A program made the translations under genes and the position numbers. Below the pieces are notes generated by a model that saw only the letters and a program-made list of their open reading frames with translations, did no database searches and had not been told where the DNA came from. Source: Microbacterium sp. (GTDB lineage: Bacteria > Actinomycetota > Actinomycetes > Actinomycetales > Microbacteriaceae). From it: a stretch of DNA of 64,000 bases. Positions 55,247 to 63,642 of this stretch are shown here, in pieces (the stretch's first letter is position 1; the number at the start of each line of letters is the position of its first letter). The stretch lies in NCBI GenBank assembly GCA_017306415.1, contig JAFKIL010000001.1:620001-684000 (forward strand), given 5' to 3'.

Positions 55247-56545
55247 TCACATGCCGGTCGGGGCGGTCTCCCGCTCGGGCTCCTGCGGCTGCGGCTCGCC
55301 ACGGAGAGGCACCAGCGCCTCGGAGTGCTCGATCCAGATCAGCGCGTCGTAGCGGTCGCCCATCCTCGTCGGCACGTAGTTGCCGGCCTCCCGCTCGGGG
55401 TCGTACACCACTCCGATCGCGCGATGCCCCGCGGTCATCGACAGCCAGGGGCTGCCGCGGTCCGGGCCGAAGTCGATGACCGCGTCGCACCCGAGAGTCT
55501 GGTGCAGGATGTCCTCGTGGCTGCCGGCCCGCGCCGTCGGGACCGGCATCCGGAGTTCGGAGCGCCCCCACCCCTGCGCCGCGATCACCGACCCGCGGTG
55601 GGAGGCGAACCCGATGAGCAGGACCTGGGCCGAGCCGTGCCGCTCGCGAAGCAGCTGCCCGACGTTGAGCATCCCCGCATCCGACATCGACGTCCCGCGC
55701 GCATCGCCGACGTGGGTGTTGTGCTCCCACAGCACCCCGACCGAATCGCGTCCGAGGTGGCCGGCCAGGCGACCCACCGTGTCCGCCATGTGCTGATCGC
55801 GGAGGTTCCACGACAGCCGGTCGGCGCGGACCATGGCGCGGTAGTACTCCTCGGCGCCCGCCGCGACGATCGCGTTCTGCAGTGCGTCGAAGGCGTCGTC
55901 TCCATCCGAGGCGGCGCGCCGCCGCACGCGCGCGAGGAGCTCGACGACCTCCGCTTCGCACGTCTCGGGCACCAGCCGCGTGCTCCACGCGTACTGCTCC
56001 GGGTCTCCGCCGAAGGGCTCGAAGCAACGCCAGGCCCGCAGCGCGGCGGGGACGTCCTCCGGTGCGCGCTCGGCGAGCCACCCGATCGTGCGTGCGAGCG
56101 AGTCCCACAGTGAATAGATGTCGAGGCCGTAGAACCCCACGCGATGCTCGGCGGGCACCCGGCGGTTGTGATCGTGCAGCCAGTCGAGGAAGTCCGCGAC
56201 CTCCGCATTGGCCCACATCCACGTGGGCCAGCGCTGAAAGGACGCCAGGACGGCGCGCGCGTCCAGCTCCGCCGACTCGAAGCCACGGACCCAGCGATCG
56301 ATGCGCCAGCAGTCCGGCCAGTCCCCCTCGACCCCGATCCACGTGCAACGTCCGGCGACGATCAGCTGCCGCGTCAGCTCGGCGCGCCAGGAATAGAACT
56401 CGTGGGTGCCGTGGGACGCCTCTCCGATCGCGATGAACCGGCGGGAGCGCGCTCGTTCGACGAGCGGGTGGAGGTCGGCCGCCGCCTCCAGCCGTCCGGC
56501 TCGCTCGCGGATGTCCGTCCGCACGGCGTCGGATGCGGCCATCAT
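55247..56545 (-). CDS. Erythromycin-esterase-family protein
   Basis: A 432-residue EreA-like protein. The conserved GEASHGTHEFYSWRAEL (near residue 41, with the catalytic His and Glu), GVEGDWPDCWRIDRWV and GFYGLDIYSLWDSL are present, as is WEHNTHVGDARG near 270. The start overlaps the phosphoribosyltransferase stop by 4 bp, so they are one unit. In M. tuberculosis the same two domains are fused in one DosR-regulated protein (Rv2030c, as I recall), pointing to a dormancy or nucleotide-related role rather than macrolide resistance. Confidence 0.9.
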   Translation of the reverse strand: MMAASDAVRTDIRERAGRLEAAADLHPLVERARSRRFIAIGEASHGTHEFYSWRAELTRQLIVAGRCTWIGVEGDWPDCWRIDRWVRGFESAELDARAVLASFQRWPTWMWANAEVADFLDWLHDHNRRVPAEHRVGFYGLDIYSLWDSLARTIGWLAERAPEDVPAALRAWRCFEPFGGDPEQYAWSTRLVPETCEAEVVELLARVRRRAASDGDDAFDALQNAIVAAGAEEYYRAMVRADRLSWNLRDQHMADTVGRLAGHLGRDSVGVLWEHNTHVGDARGTSMSDAGMLNVGQLLRERHGSAQVLLIGFASHRGSVIAAQGWGRSELRMPVPTARAGSHEDILHQTLGCDAVIDFGPDRGSPWLSMTAGHRAIGVVYDPEREAGNYVPTRMGDRYDALIWIEHSEALVPLRGEPQPQEPERETAPTGM

Positions 56546-57204
56546 GAGCCGTGTCCCGCACGGGTCTGCGACGCACCGAGGAGACGCTCCACCTCTGCGT
56601 CCGAGGTCTGGTCGAAGTCGCGGTAGTACCGGCCGACGGCGTCGAAGTCCTCCGGCACGAGAAGGCAGAACACCCGATCGGCCACGTCGATGCGATCGAT
56701 GGCGGTCTGCGCGCCCACCGGCGCCGCAGCGTAGACGCGGGCGGCGTTCAGGCGCCGGGCGACACGGCAGGCGGCCGCCATCGTCGAACCGGTGGCGATG
56801 CCGTCGTCGACGATGACGACGTCGCGACCGTCCAGTTCGATCCGCGGACGATGCGCACGCAGGCGGGCGAGCCGGTCCCTGACGGCCGCGCGCTCGGCCG
56901 TCTCGACGGCGGCGAGCTGCTCCGGGGACACCCCGAGGCGCGCGATCAGATCGCGATCCACGACCTCGGTGCCGGATTCCCCGACGGCGCCCATGGCGAC
57001 CTCGGGATGACCCGGAACGCCGAGCTTGCGGACAACGATCACGTCGAGGGGTGCATGCAGCGCCGCGGCGACCTGTGCGGCCACCGGCACGCCGCCGCGC
57101 GGCAGACCGAGCACGACCACGTCGCCGAGTTCACGATGCGCGAGCATCCGCCCGAGCTGACGGCCGGCCTCGACCCGGTCGAGGAACCACCAGCGGTCGC
57201 CCAT
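56542..57204 (-). CDS. Phosphoribosyltransferase-family protein
   Basis: A 220-residue type I phosphoribosyltransferase-fold protein. The PRPP loop is DVVIVDDGIATGSTM near residue 127, preceded by the hood motif LGLPRGGVPVAAQVA near 33 and VRKLGVPGHPEVAMGAVGE near 58. Nucleobase specificity is not evident. ATG 57204 shares one base with the flavodoxin stop (TGATG), and its own stop overlaps the erythromycin-esterase start by 4 bp. Confidence 0.92.
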   Translation of the reverse strand: MGDRWWFLDRVEAGRQLGRMLAHRELGDVVVLGLPRGGVPVAAQVAAALHAPLDVIVVRKLGVPGHPEVAMGAVGESGTEVVDRDLIARLGVSPEQLAAVETAERAAVRDRLARLRAHRPRIELDGRDVVIVDDGIATGSTMAAACRVARRLNAARVYAAAPVGAQTAIDRIDVADRVFCLLVPEDFDAVGRYYRDFDQTSDAEVERLLGASQTRAGHGS

Positions 57205-57710
57205 CAGTGCACCGTCCGCCCCGACGCGAGCGCGCGCCCCCAGGTGCGCGCTCGGTCCCGCTCCCCCTCCACGAGCGGGCCCTCGTACCCCTCCACGAGG
57301 AAGCTCTCCGGGTCCGCGATGGTGAACCCCAGGCGTCGTGCCACCTTCGTGGCGCTGCGCGATGCCGCTCCGGGAAGGAGCGGGAAGTCGACGCGCGTGT
57401 CGAACGCGGCGAACACCTGCGGGTGCTCGCCGTGCGGAAGCGCTTCCAGCCACTCCCGGATGCCGAGGGGAACATCGCGCTCGGAGCCCCCGCGCCCCGC
57501 CGCCTCTCGCCGGCTGGCCGCGCGGGACATCGAGAACGTGTGCGTGGGTCCGCCGACGACCAGCAGGTCCACGTCGTCGGGAACGACCGGCGCCGCGTCT
57601 GCCACGTCGATCACATCCACGGTGCTCCCATTGGCCAGCCCCTCGCCGATCGCCTCCGCGATCGCCCGGGTGTTGCCGAACATGGTCTCGTAGATCACCA
57701 GCGATCTCAT
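57204..57710 (-). CDS. Flavodoxin-like protein
   Basis: A 168-residue flavodoxin-fold protein. The FMN phosphate loop is VIYETMFGNTRAIAEAI near residue 5, and the second contact GGPTHTFSMSR near 53 is typical of this group. It probably binds FMN and carries electrons in the cytoplasm. AAGGAGG precedes the ATG, the strongest ribosome-binding site in this block. It leads the flavodoxin-phosphoribosyltransferase-EreA operon, with a GGGAC motif 98 bp upstream. Confidence 0.88.
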   Translation of the reverse strand: MRSLVIYETMFGNTRAIAEAIGEGLANGSTVDVIDVADAAPVVPDDVDLLVVGGPTHTFSMSRAASRREAAGRGGSERDVPLGIREWLEALPHGEHPQVFAAFDTRVDFPLLPGAASRSATKVARRLGFTIADPESFLVEGYEGPLVEGERDRARTWGRALASGRTVH

Positions 57711-57808
57711 CGGTCCTCCTTCTCGGCGACGGTGTCGCCGGCGACGCAGGGCCGTCGCCGGCGTCCGCCCGCACGATTCGAGTGTCGGAGCAGCACGGCG
57801 CCCCGTGC

Positions 57809-57822
57809 GGGACGAAAGTCAC
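57809..57822. promoter_or_regulatory. GGGAC-type motif upstream of the flavodoxin operon
   Basis: GGGACGAAAGTCAC, identical to 54385-54398. It overlaps the stop codon of mgtA and lies 98 bp before the flavodoxin start. Confidence 0.6.
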
Positions 57823-60473
57823 TTCGCGCCGGGGCTGCGGGCGGAGAAGCGCGACGACCGCCGCAGCACCCGGTGCGAGTAGCCCCGGGTGCGCGGTCGG
57901 TGGACGTGCGGGATGCGCGGAGCGAGCGCACGGAAGAACCACGCCTTCGCGACCTCCACGCACACGAGATACGCGAGGACCATTCCGACCAGCGCGAGGA
58001 AGAACGGGGCCGGGAGCGGTCGGAAGCCCAGGAGGCCGGAGAGCGGGGAATAGGGCAGCCACACACCGATCGCGACGACGGCGAGCGACGCGGTCGTCAG
58101 GCCGAGCGAGGGCCGACTGCGCACGAAGGGCACGCGGCGCGTGCGGATGGCGAAGATGATCAGGGTCTGAGTCGCGATCGACTCGATGAACCAGCCCGCC
58201 TGGAACTCGCCCTCCGCGGCGTGGAAGACGAACAGCATGAGCCCGAAGGTCGCGAAGTCGAAGAGCGAGCTGATGGGGCCGAACACCAGCATGAACCGCC
58301 GGATGAAGCCGATGTCCCACCGCGACGGCGCCTCGAGCTGCTCGGGGTCCACGCGGTCGCCGGGGATCGCGAGCTGACCGCTGTCGTAGAGCAGATTGTT
58401 GAGGAGGATCTGCCCCGGCAGCATCGGCAGGAACGGCAGCACGACCGAGGCCACCGAGGCGCTCACCATGTTCCCGAAGTTGCTGGACGTCCCCATCAGC
58501 AGGTACTTGATGGTGTTCGCGAAGATCCGTCGCCCCTCGGTGACGCCGTCGGCGAGCACGCCGAGATCCTTGTCGAGGAGGAGCACGTCGGCAGCGTCCT
58601 TCGCCACGTCGGCGGCCGAGTCGACGGAGATGCCGATGTCGGCCTGGTGGAGGGCGAGCGCGTCGTTCACGCCGTCGCCGAGGAAGCCCACCGATCGCCC
58701 CTTGTGGCGCAGCAGCCGGATGATCCGCGCCTTCTGCTCCGGCGACACGCGGGCGAACACGGTGACGCGGGCCACGGCATCCTTCAGCTCCTCGTCGTCG
58801 AGGCGATCCACGTCCGCGCCGATGAGCGTTCCCCCCGATGCGACACCGAGATCGCTGAGCACCTTCTCGGCCACGGCCCCGTTGTCGCCGGTGGCGATCT
58901 TGACCGCGATGCCCAGCCGCGCCAGCTTCTCGAGCGACGCGCGCGCGTCGGCCTTGGGACGATCGACGAACACGAGGAAGCCGACGAGCGCGAACCCCGA
59001 CTCGCTCATCGGGGTGAGCGTCTCGCCGTCCGCTGCCGCTCTCGCCGCCACGGCGATCACCCGGGAACCGGCCGCGTACTGCGCCGCCAGGGCGTCGCTC
59101 GCCGCGGCGGGGATGTCGGCGCACCGGGCCATGACGTCCTCGGCGGCGCCCTTCATCACGACGCGCCGCGAGCCGTCATGCGCCTCGACGAGGACCGTCG
59201 TCCGCCGTCTCTCGTGGTCGAACGGCAGGATGTCGCGTCGGACATAGTCGCCGGGCCGCACATCCGTCGGACGCGGCGCCTCCCAAAGGGCGGCGTCGAG
59301 CGGATTGAGGCCCGGCACGGATCCCGGCGGCGTCGTGTAGTCCGTCTGCGTGGCGAGCAGTCCCAGCAGGAGCAGTTCGTCGGGCGCGGTGGTCCCGTCC
59401 GCCGCGAGAGCCCCGGCATAGCTGATCCGCCCGTCGGTGAGCGTGCCCGTCTTATCGGTCACGAGCACGTCCATGTCGCCGAGATCCTCGATGCAGACGA
59501 GCCGCTTCACCAGCACGCGCCGTCTCGCCAGCATCCGCGACCCGGTCGCGAGGCTCGCGCTGACGACCGCCGGCAGCAGCTGCGGGGTGATCCCCACCGC
59601 GATGGCCAGCGAGAAGAGAAGCGAGTCGAGCACGGGCCGACGGAGCAGGACGTTCGCCACGAAGATGAGGGTCGTCAGGATGAGAGCGACTTCGAGCAGC
59701 AGCACCGAGAATCTGCCCAGCCCGCGCTGGAACTCCGTCTGCGGCTGCGCTGTGCCCAGCCCCTGGGCGATCCGACCGAACTCGGTACGGGTGCCCGTCG
59801 CGACCACGACCGCGGTCGCCGACCCCGACTGCACCACCGTGCCCATGAGCGCACACGACGTCAGGTCTCCCGCGCCCGCGTCGGGCGCGACCGGTACCAC
59901 CGACTTCTCCACGGGCAGCGACTCGCCGGTGACGATGCCCTCGTCGCACGAGAGGCTGTGCGTCTCCAGCAGTCGCAGATCGGCGGGGACCACGTCGCCC
60001 GTGTCGACCTCGACGATGTCGCCGGGGACGAGGTCGGTGACATCGATCTCGTCCCTCGCACCATCCCGCAGCACGACCACCCTGTGGCGGAGCTGATCGT
60101 GCAGCGCATCCGCGGCCCGCTCCGCGCGGAACTCATTGACGAACCCGAGTCCGATGCTCGCCGCGAGGATCACCCCGATGATCACCGCGTTGGCGGCTTC
60201 ACCCAGGAAGACCGAGACTCCCGCGGTGACGAACAGGAGGATGAGGACGGGGCTGCGCAGTTGCCGACCCAGCACCCGCCATGGCCGGGCGCGGTGCGGT
60301 CGGAGCACGTTCGGCCCGCCAGCCGCCCGGCGCGTCGCCGCCTCCGCCGTCGACAGCCCCGCCGGACGCGCGCCGAGGCTCCGGAGGACTTCGTCGGCGT
60401 CCTGCGCGGCCGCGCCGCGCAGGGGCAGAGCGGGGGCGGACGAGAGGACGCGGGTGGGGCTGTGTTCGTCCAT
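57819..60473 (-). CDS. mgtA: Magnesium-translocating P-type ATPase (MgtA-like)
   Basis: An 884-residue P3B-type ATPase. The phosphorylation motif DKTGTLTDG is near residue 342, TGES near 220, the ATP-domain KGAAEDV near 440 and the hinge GDGVNDALALHQADIG near 600. About ten membrane helices, with GITPQLLPAVV in TM4 marking the Mg-type pump. The ATG at 60473 is used. MgtA imports Mg2+ when it is scarce. It diverges from a metal ATPase across an 85-bp gap with a GGGAC motif. Confidence 0.93.
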   Translation of the reverse strand: MDEHSPTRVLSSAPALPLRGAAAQDADEVLRSLGARPAGLSTAEAATRRAAGGPNVLRPHRARPWRVLGRQLRSPVLILLFVTAGVSVFLGEAANAVIIGVILAASIGLGFVNEFRAERAADALHDQLRHRVVVLRDGARDEIDVTDLVPGDIVEVDTGDVVPADLRLLETHSLSCDEGIVTGESLPVEKSVVPVAPDAGAGDLTSCALMGTVVQSGSATAVVVATGTRTEFGRIAQGLGTAQPQTEFQRGLGRFSVLLLEVALILTTLIFVANVLLRRPVLDSLLFSLAIAVGITPQLLPAVVSASLATGSRMLARRRVLVKRLVCIEDLGDMDVLVTDKTGTLTDGRISYAGALAADGTTAPDELLLLGLLATQTDYTTPPGSVPGLNPLDAALWEAPRPTDVRPGDYVRRDILPFDHERRRTTVLVEAHDGSRRVVMKGAAEDVMARCADIPAAASDALAAQYAAGSRVIAVAARAAADGETLTPMSESGFALVGFLVFVDRPKADARASLEKLARLGIAVKIATGDNGAVAEKVLSDLGVASGGTLIGADVDRLDDEELKDAVARVTVFARVSPEQKARIIRLLRHKGRSVGFLGDGVNDALALHQADIGISVDSAADVAKDAADVLLLDKDLGVLADGVTEGRRIFANTIKYLLMGTSSNFGNMVSASVASVVLPFLPMLPGQILLNNLLYDSGQLAIPGDRVDPEQLEAPSRWDIGFIRRFMLVFGPISSLFDFATFGLMLFVFHAAEGEFQAGWFIESIATQTLIIFAIRTRRVPFVRSRPSLGLTTASLAVVAIGVWLPYSPLSGLLGFRPLPAPFFLALVGMVLAYLVCVEVAKAWFFRALAPRIPHVHRPRTRGYSHRVLRRSSRFSARSPGAK

Positions 60474-60510
60474 GACGACACCAGTCGATACCCGCTCGCC
60501 GCCCGGAGAC

Positions 60511-60524
60511 GGGACCTTGGGCCC
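60511..60524. promoter_or_regulatory. GGGAC-type motif between the two P-type ATPases
   Basis: GGGACCTTGGGCCC, identical to the site upstream of adhP on the other strand. It is 37 bp before mgtA and centred about 42 bp before the GTG of the metal ATPase, which is consistent with activation of a leaderless promoter there (CATCCT, six bases before the GTG). Confidence 0.6.
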
Positions 60525-60558
60525 GCAGCGGCACGGTCGCGGCGGGCATCCTGACACC

Positions 60559-62484
60559 GTGCACCAGCCCCGTCGCACCGGTTCCGCTCCGTCTGCCCGA
60601 GCGGCGAGCGCGAGCCGCTATCCGGTCGTCGCAGCCCTCGCCCTCGTGCTCATCGCTGTCCTCGTCTGCGGGTGGATCGGGCAGCCGACGGTCGCGCGCG
60701 GGACGGCGGTCGTCGCCGTCGGGCTCTTCGTGCTGTGGACGCTGGCCGGTATGGTCCGCGATGTCCTGCACGGCCACGTGGGTCTCGACATCCTCGCGGT
60801 CGTCGCGATGGTCGCCACCCTGGCCGTCGATGAGTACGTCGCGGCGATCATCGTCGCGCTCATGCTCTCGGGAGGAGAGGCGTTGGAGGAGGTGGCCGCG
60901 CACCGGGCGAAGCGCGACCTGTCCGCCCTCCTGGACCGGTCGCCGCGCGTCGCGCACCGGCTCGCCGCGGACGAGCGGAGCGATGCGACCGGGGTGCAGG
61001 ACGTGGGAGTGGATGCGGTCGCCGTCGGCGACCTCCTCCTCGTCCGGCCGGCGGAGATCGTTCCGGTCGACGGGATCCTCGTCGCCGGCAGCGCGTCGTT
61101 CGACGAGTCGTCGCTCACCGGAGAGAGCATGCCGGTACACCGGTCGGCCGGCGAGGAGGTGCCGTCCGGCGCGATCAACGGCTCGCGGGCCGCCACGATC
61201 CGCGCCCTCCGCCCCGCCTCGGCCAGTCAGTATCAGCAGATCGTCGCGCTCGTCGCCGAGGCGCAGGACTCGAAGGCACCCGTGGTGCGCCTCGCGGACC
61301 GGTTCGCCGTGCCGTTCACGGCGGTCGCGCTCATCCTGGGAATCACGGCGTGGGCGCTCGCCGGCGACCCCCGGCGGTTCGCCGAGGTCCTCGTGCTCGC
61401 GACGCCGTGCCCGCTCCTGATCGCCGCCCCGGTGGCCTTCCTCGCCGGGCTGTCGCGCGCTGCGCGGTCAGGGGTCATCGTGAAGGGCGGGGCGATCGTC
61501 GAACGCCTGGCCCGGGTGAGGTCCGCGGCGTTCGACAAGACCGGCACGATCACGGTCGGAACCGCCCAGGTCGTCGGCGTCATCCCCGCCGCGGGTCAGG
61601 ATGCCGATGAGCTGCTCAGCCTCGCCGCGTCTGCGGAGCAGTACTCGACGCACGTCTTCGCCGAAGGCATCCGGCGGGCGGCCACCGGTCGCGGCCTCTC
61701 CCTGAAGCCCGCGTCGGCCGCCAGCGAAGGGGCGACGAACGGCGTGGTGGCGCGCATCGAGGGACGTGACGTCGTGGTCGGCAAGGAGTCGTTCGTTGCG
61801 TCCGTCGCGCCGGCGGTGGAGCCCGTGCCGGTCACGGCCGGGCAGGCCGTCGCCTATGTCGCGGTGGACGGCCGCTTCGCCGGCGCGCTCCTGCTGGCTG
61901 ACGATGCGCGGCGCGAGGCCTCCGATGTCATCGGCTGGCTCCGCCGCCACGGCGTCGAGCGGATCGCCATGCTCACCGGCGACGCACCCGCCACCGCGGA
62001 TTCCATCGCGCGCCGGGTCGGCATCGACGAGGTGCACAGCGCGCTCCGGCCGGCGGAGAAGGTGCAGCTGGCGGCGGACATGCAGCCGCGGCCCGTGCTG
62101 ATGGTGGGCGACGGGATCAACGACGCACCGGTCCTGGCCGCGGCCGACGTCGGCATCGCGATGGGGGCACGCGGGGGCACGGCGGCCGGCGACGCCGCCG
62201 ACGTCGTCGTTCTCGTCGACACGCTCACGGGAGTGGTGGATGCCGTCGCGATCGGGCGTCACACGGTGTCGGTGGCGCTCACGGCGATCTGGATCGGCAT
62301 GGCTCTGAGCGTCGCCCTCATGCTCGTCGCGATGACGGGGGTGATCCCGGCCGTCGCGGGCGCCCTCATCCAGGAAGGGGTCGACGTCGCCACGATCCTC
62401 TACGCCCTGCGAGCGCTCGGGCCGGGTCGCACCGAGCGGGCAGAGGCGGCCCGCGGCGTCACTCGCCGACCGCCATGTCGATGA
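60559..62484 (+). CDS. Heavy-metal-type P-type ATPase with TPC motif
   Basis: A 641-residue P1B-type ATPase with six to eight helices. DKTGT has Asp326, TGES is near 190 and GDGINDAPVLAAADVG near 515. The metal-site motif in the membrane is T282-P283-C284 (LATPCPLLIAAP), not the usual CPC or SPC, and there is no N-terminal metal-binding domain or CxxC. The transported ion is therefore unclear. GTG start. Its C-terminus overlaps the ADH gene on the other strand by 26 bp. Confidence 0.88.
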   Translation: MHQPRRTGSAPSARAASASRYPVVAALALVLIAVLVCGWIGQPTVARGTAVVAVGLFVLWTLAGMVRDVLHGHVGLDILAVVAMVATLAVDEYVAAIIVALMLSGGEALEEVAAHRAKRDLSALLDRSPRVAHRLAADERSDATGVQDVGVDAVAVGDLLLVRPAEIVPVDGILVAGSASFDESSLTGESMPVHRSAGEEVPSGAINGSRAATIRALRPASASQYQQIVALVAEAQDSKAPVVRLADRFAVPFTAVALILGITAWALAGDPRRFAEVLVLATPCPLLIAAPVAFLAGLSRAARSGVIVKGGAIVERLARVRSAAFDKTGTITVGTAQVVGVIPAAGQDADELLSLAASAEQYSTHVFAEGIRRAATGRGLSLKPASAASEGATNGVVARIEGRDVVVGKESFVASVAPAVEPVPVTAGQAVAYVAVDGRFAGALLLADDARREASDVIGWLRRHGVERIAMLTGDAPATADSIARRVGIDEVHSALRPAEKVQLAADMQPRPVLMVGDGINDAPVLAAADVGIAMGARGGTAAGDAADVVVLVDTLTGVVDAVAIGRHTVSVALTAIWIGMALSVALMLVAMTGVIPAVAGALIQEGVDVATILYALRALGPGRTERAEAARGVTRRPPCR

Positions 62485-63481
62485 CGAGCGACCCCGACGC
62501 GCGGCCGGCGCGAAGATCGTCGACGGCGTCGGCGGTCCGGGCGAAGGGATAGCGCGTCACGTGGGCGCGCAGTGCCAGATGCTCGGCCAGTCGAAGGAAG
62601 GCGGCACCGTCCTCCCGCGTGTTCGCGGTGACGGTGCGCAGGTCGCGCTCACGGAACAGATGATCGTCGTAGGTCATGGCGGGGATGTCGGTCATGTGGA
62701 TGCCTGCCAGCACCACCGTGCCGCCGGGCGCGGTGGCCGCCAACGCATCCTGCACGAGCTCACCCGCTGGCGCGAAGACGATGGCCGCGTCGAGCGGAAC
62801 GGGCGGGCGCTCGTGCTCCGACCCGACGAACGTCGCACCGACCGCGCGGGCGAGCGCCCGGTTCTCCTCGCCTCGGGTCATCGCGAACACCCGCGCCCCC
62901 GATGCCATCGCGACGGCGGCGGTGAGGTGACCGCTCGAGCCGAACCCGTAGATGCCGAGATCTCCGCCCGCCGGCAGGCGCGTACGGCTCAGGGCGCGGT
63001 AGCCGATGATGCCCGCGCACAGGAGCGGGGCCGTCGCGACAGCATCCGTGGATGCCGGGAGCGCGTAGGAGAACCGTTCGTCCGCGACAGCGTAGGGCGC
63101 GAAACCGCCGTCCCGATCCCATCCCGTGAAGGTCGCCGACTTGCAGAGGTTCTCGCGACCAGAGAGGCACCACGTGCACGCGCCGCAGGTGCGGCCGAGC
63201 CATGCGACGCCGACGAGCGCGCCCGGGCGGAAGCGCACGGCATCCGCCCCGCCGTCGACGACCTCGCCCACGATCTGGTGCCCGGGCACCAGAGGCGACC
63301 TGTGCGGAGGGATCTCGGCATCGATGACGTGGAGGTCGGTCCGGCACACTCCGCACGCGCGCACGCGCAGTAGGACGTCGTGTCCGGTCGGCCGCGGCAC
63401 CTCCATCGTCACGAGGCGGAGGTCACCGGTGGACGACGTCACCCACGCGGACATGTGAGGAGGGATCTCGGCGCCAGGCAT
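62459..63481 (-). CDS. Zinc-dependent alcohol dehydrogenase
   Basis: A 340-residue medium-chain dehydrogenase. Catalytic zinc ligands are in CGVCRTDLHVID and PGHQIVGEV, structural zinc cysteines in CGACTWCLSGRENLC near 105, and the NAD motif YGFGSSGHLTAAVAMA near 175. It is the second such enzyme in this block, with about the same ligand pattern as adhP but a different chain length and little other identity. ATG 63481 is chosen over 63538 because the GGGAC motif at 63516-63529 would otherwise fall inside the gene. ATG 63454 is a third option. Confidence 0.88.
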   Translation of the reverse strand: MPGAEIPPHMSAWVTSSTGDLRLVTMEVPRPTGHDVLLRVRACGVCRTDLHVIDAEIPPHRSPLVPGHQIVGEVVDGGADAVRFRPGALVGVAWLGRTCGACTWCLSGRENLCKSATFTGWDRDGGFAPYAVADERFSYALPASTDAVATAPLLCAGIIGYRALSRTRLPAGGDLGIYGFGSSGHLTAAVAMASGARVFAMTRGEENRALARAVGATFVGSEHERPPVPLDAAIVFAPAGELVQDALAATAPGGTVVLAGIHMTDIPAMTYDDHLFRERDLRTVTANTREDGAAFLRLAEHLALRAHVTRYPFARTADAVDDLRAGRASGSLVIDMAVGE

Positions 63482-63515
63482 AGCGCCATCCCAGCGGCGC
63501 CCGATCCCGGTGGGG

Positions 63516-63529
63516 AGGACGAAGGTCCC
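63516..63529 (-). promoter_or_regulatory. GGGAC-type motif upstream of the second alcohol dehydrogenase
   Basis: On the minus strand GGGACCTTCGTCCT, 34 bp before the chosen start codon, the same distance as at the USP gene. Confidence 0.6.
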
Positions 63530-63542
63530 CCGGGTCATGGAC

Positions 63543-63574
63543 GAGGGGCGTCGCCTTCACGGACGACGCCCCTC
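63543..63574. terminator. Strong hairpin downstream of the right-edge USP gene
   Basis: GAGGGGCGTCG and CGACGCCCCTC form a perfect 11-bp stem around a ten-base loop, about 70 bp beyond the USP stop on the minus strand. No T-run follows. Confidence 0.6.
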
Positions 63575-63642
63575 TCAACCCCCCCGGTGCGCGGTTCGCG
63601 GCCCCGATGCGACGCGCGCTGATCGGAACGGAGGGGGAACCA

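Noticed and set aside
55247-56545. Macrolide resistance by the erythromycin-esterase-family gene
   Set aside because: The family is large and mostly not resistance enzymes. The neighbouring phosphoribosyltransferase and GGGAC motif point to stress functions.
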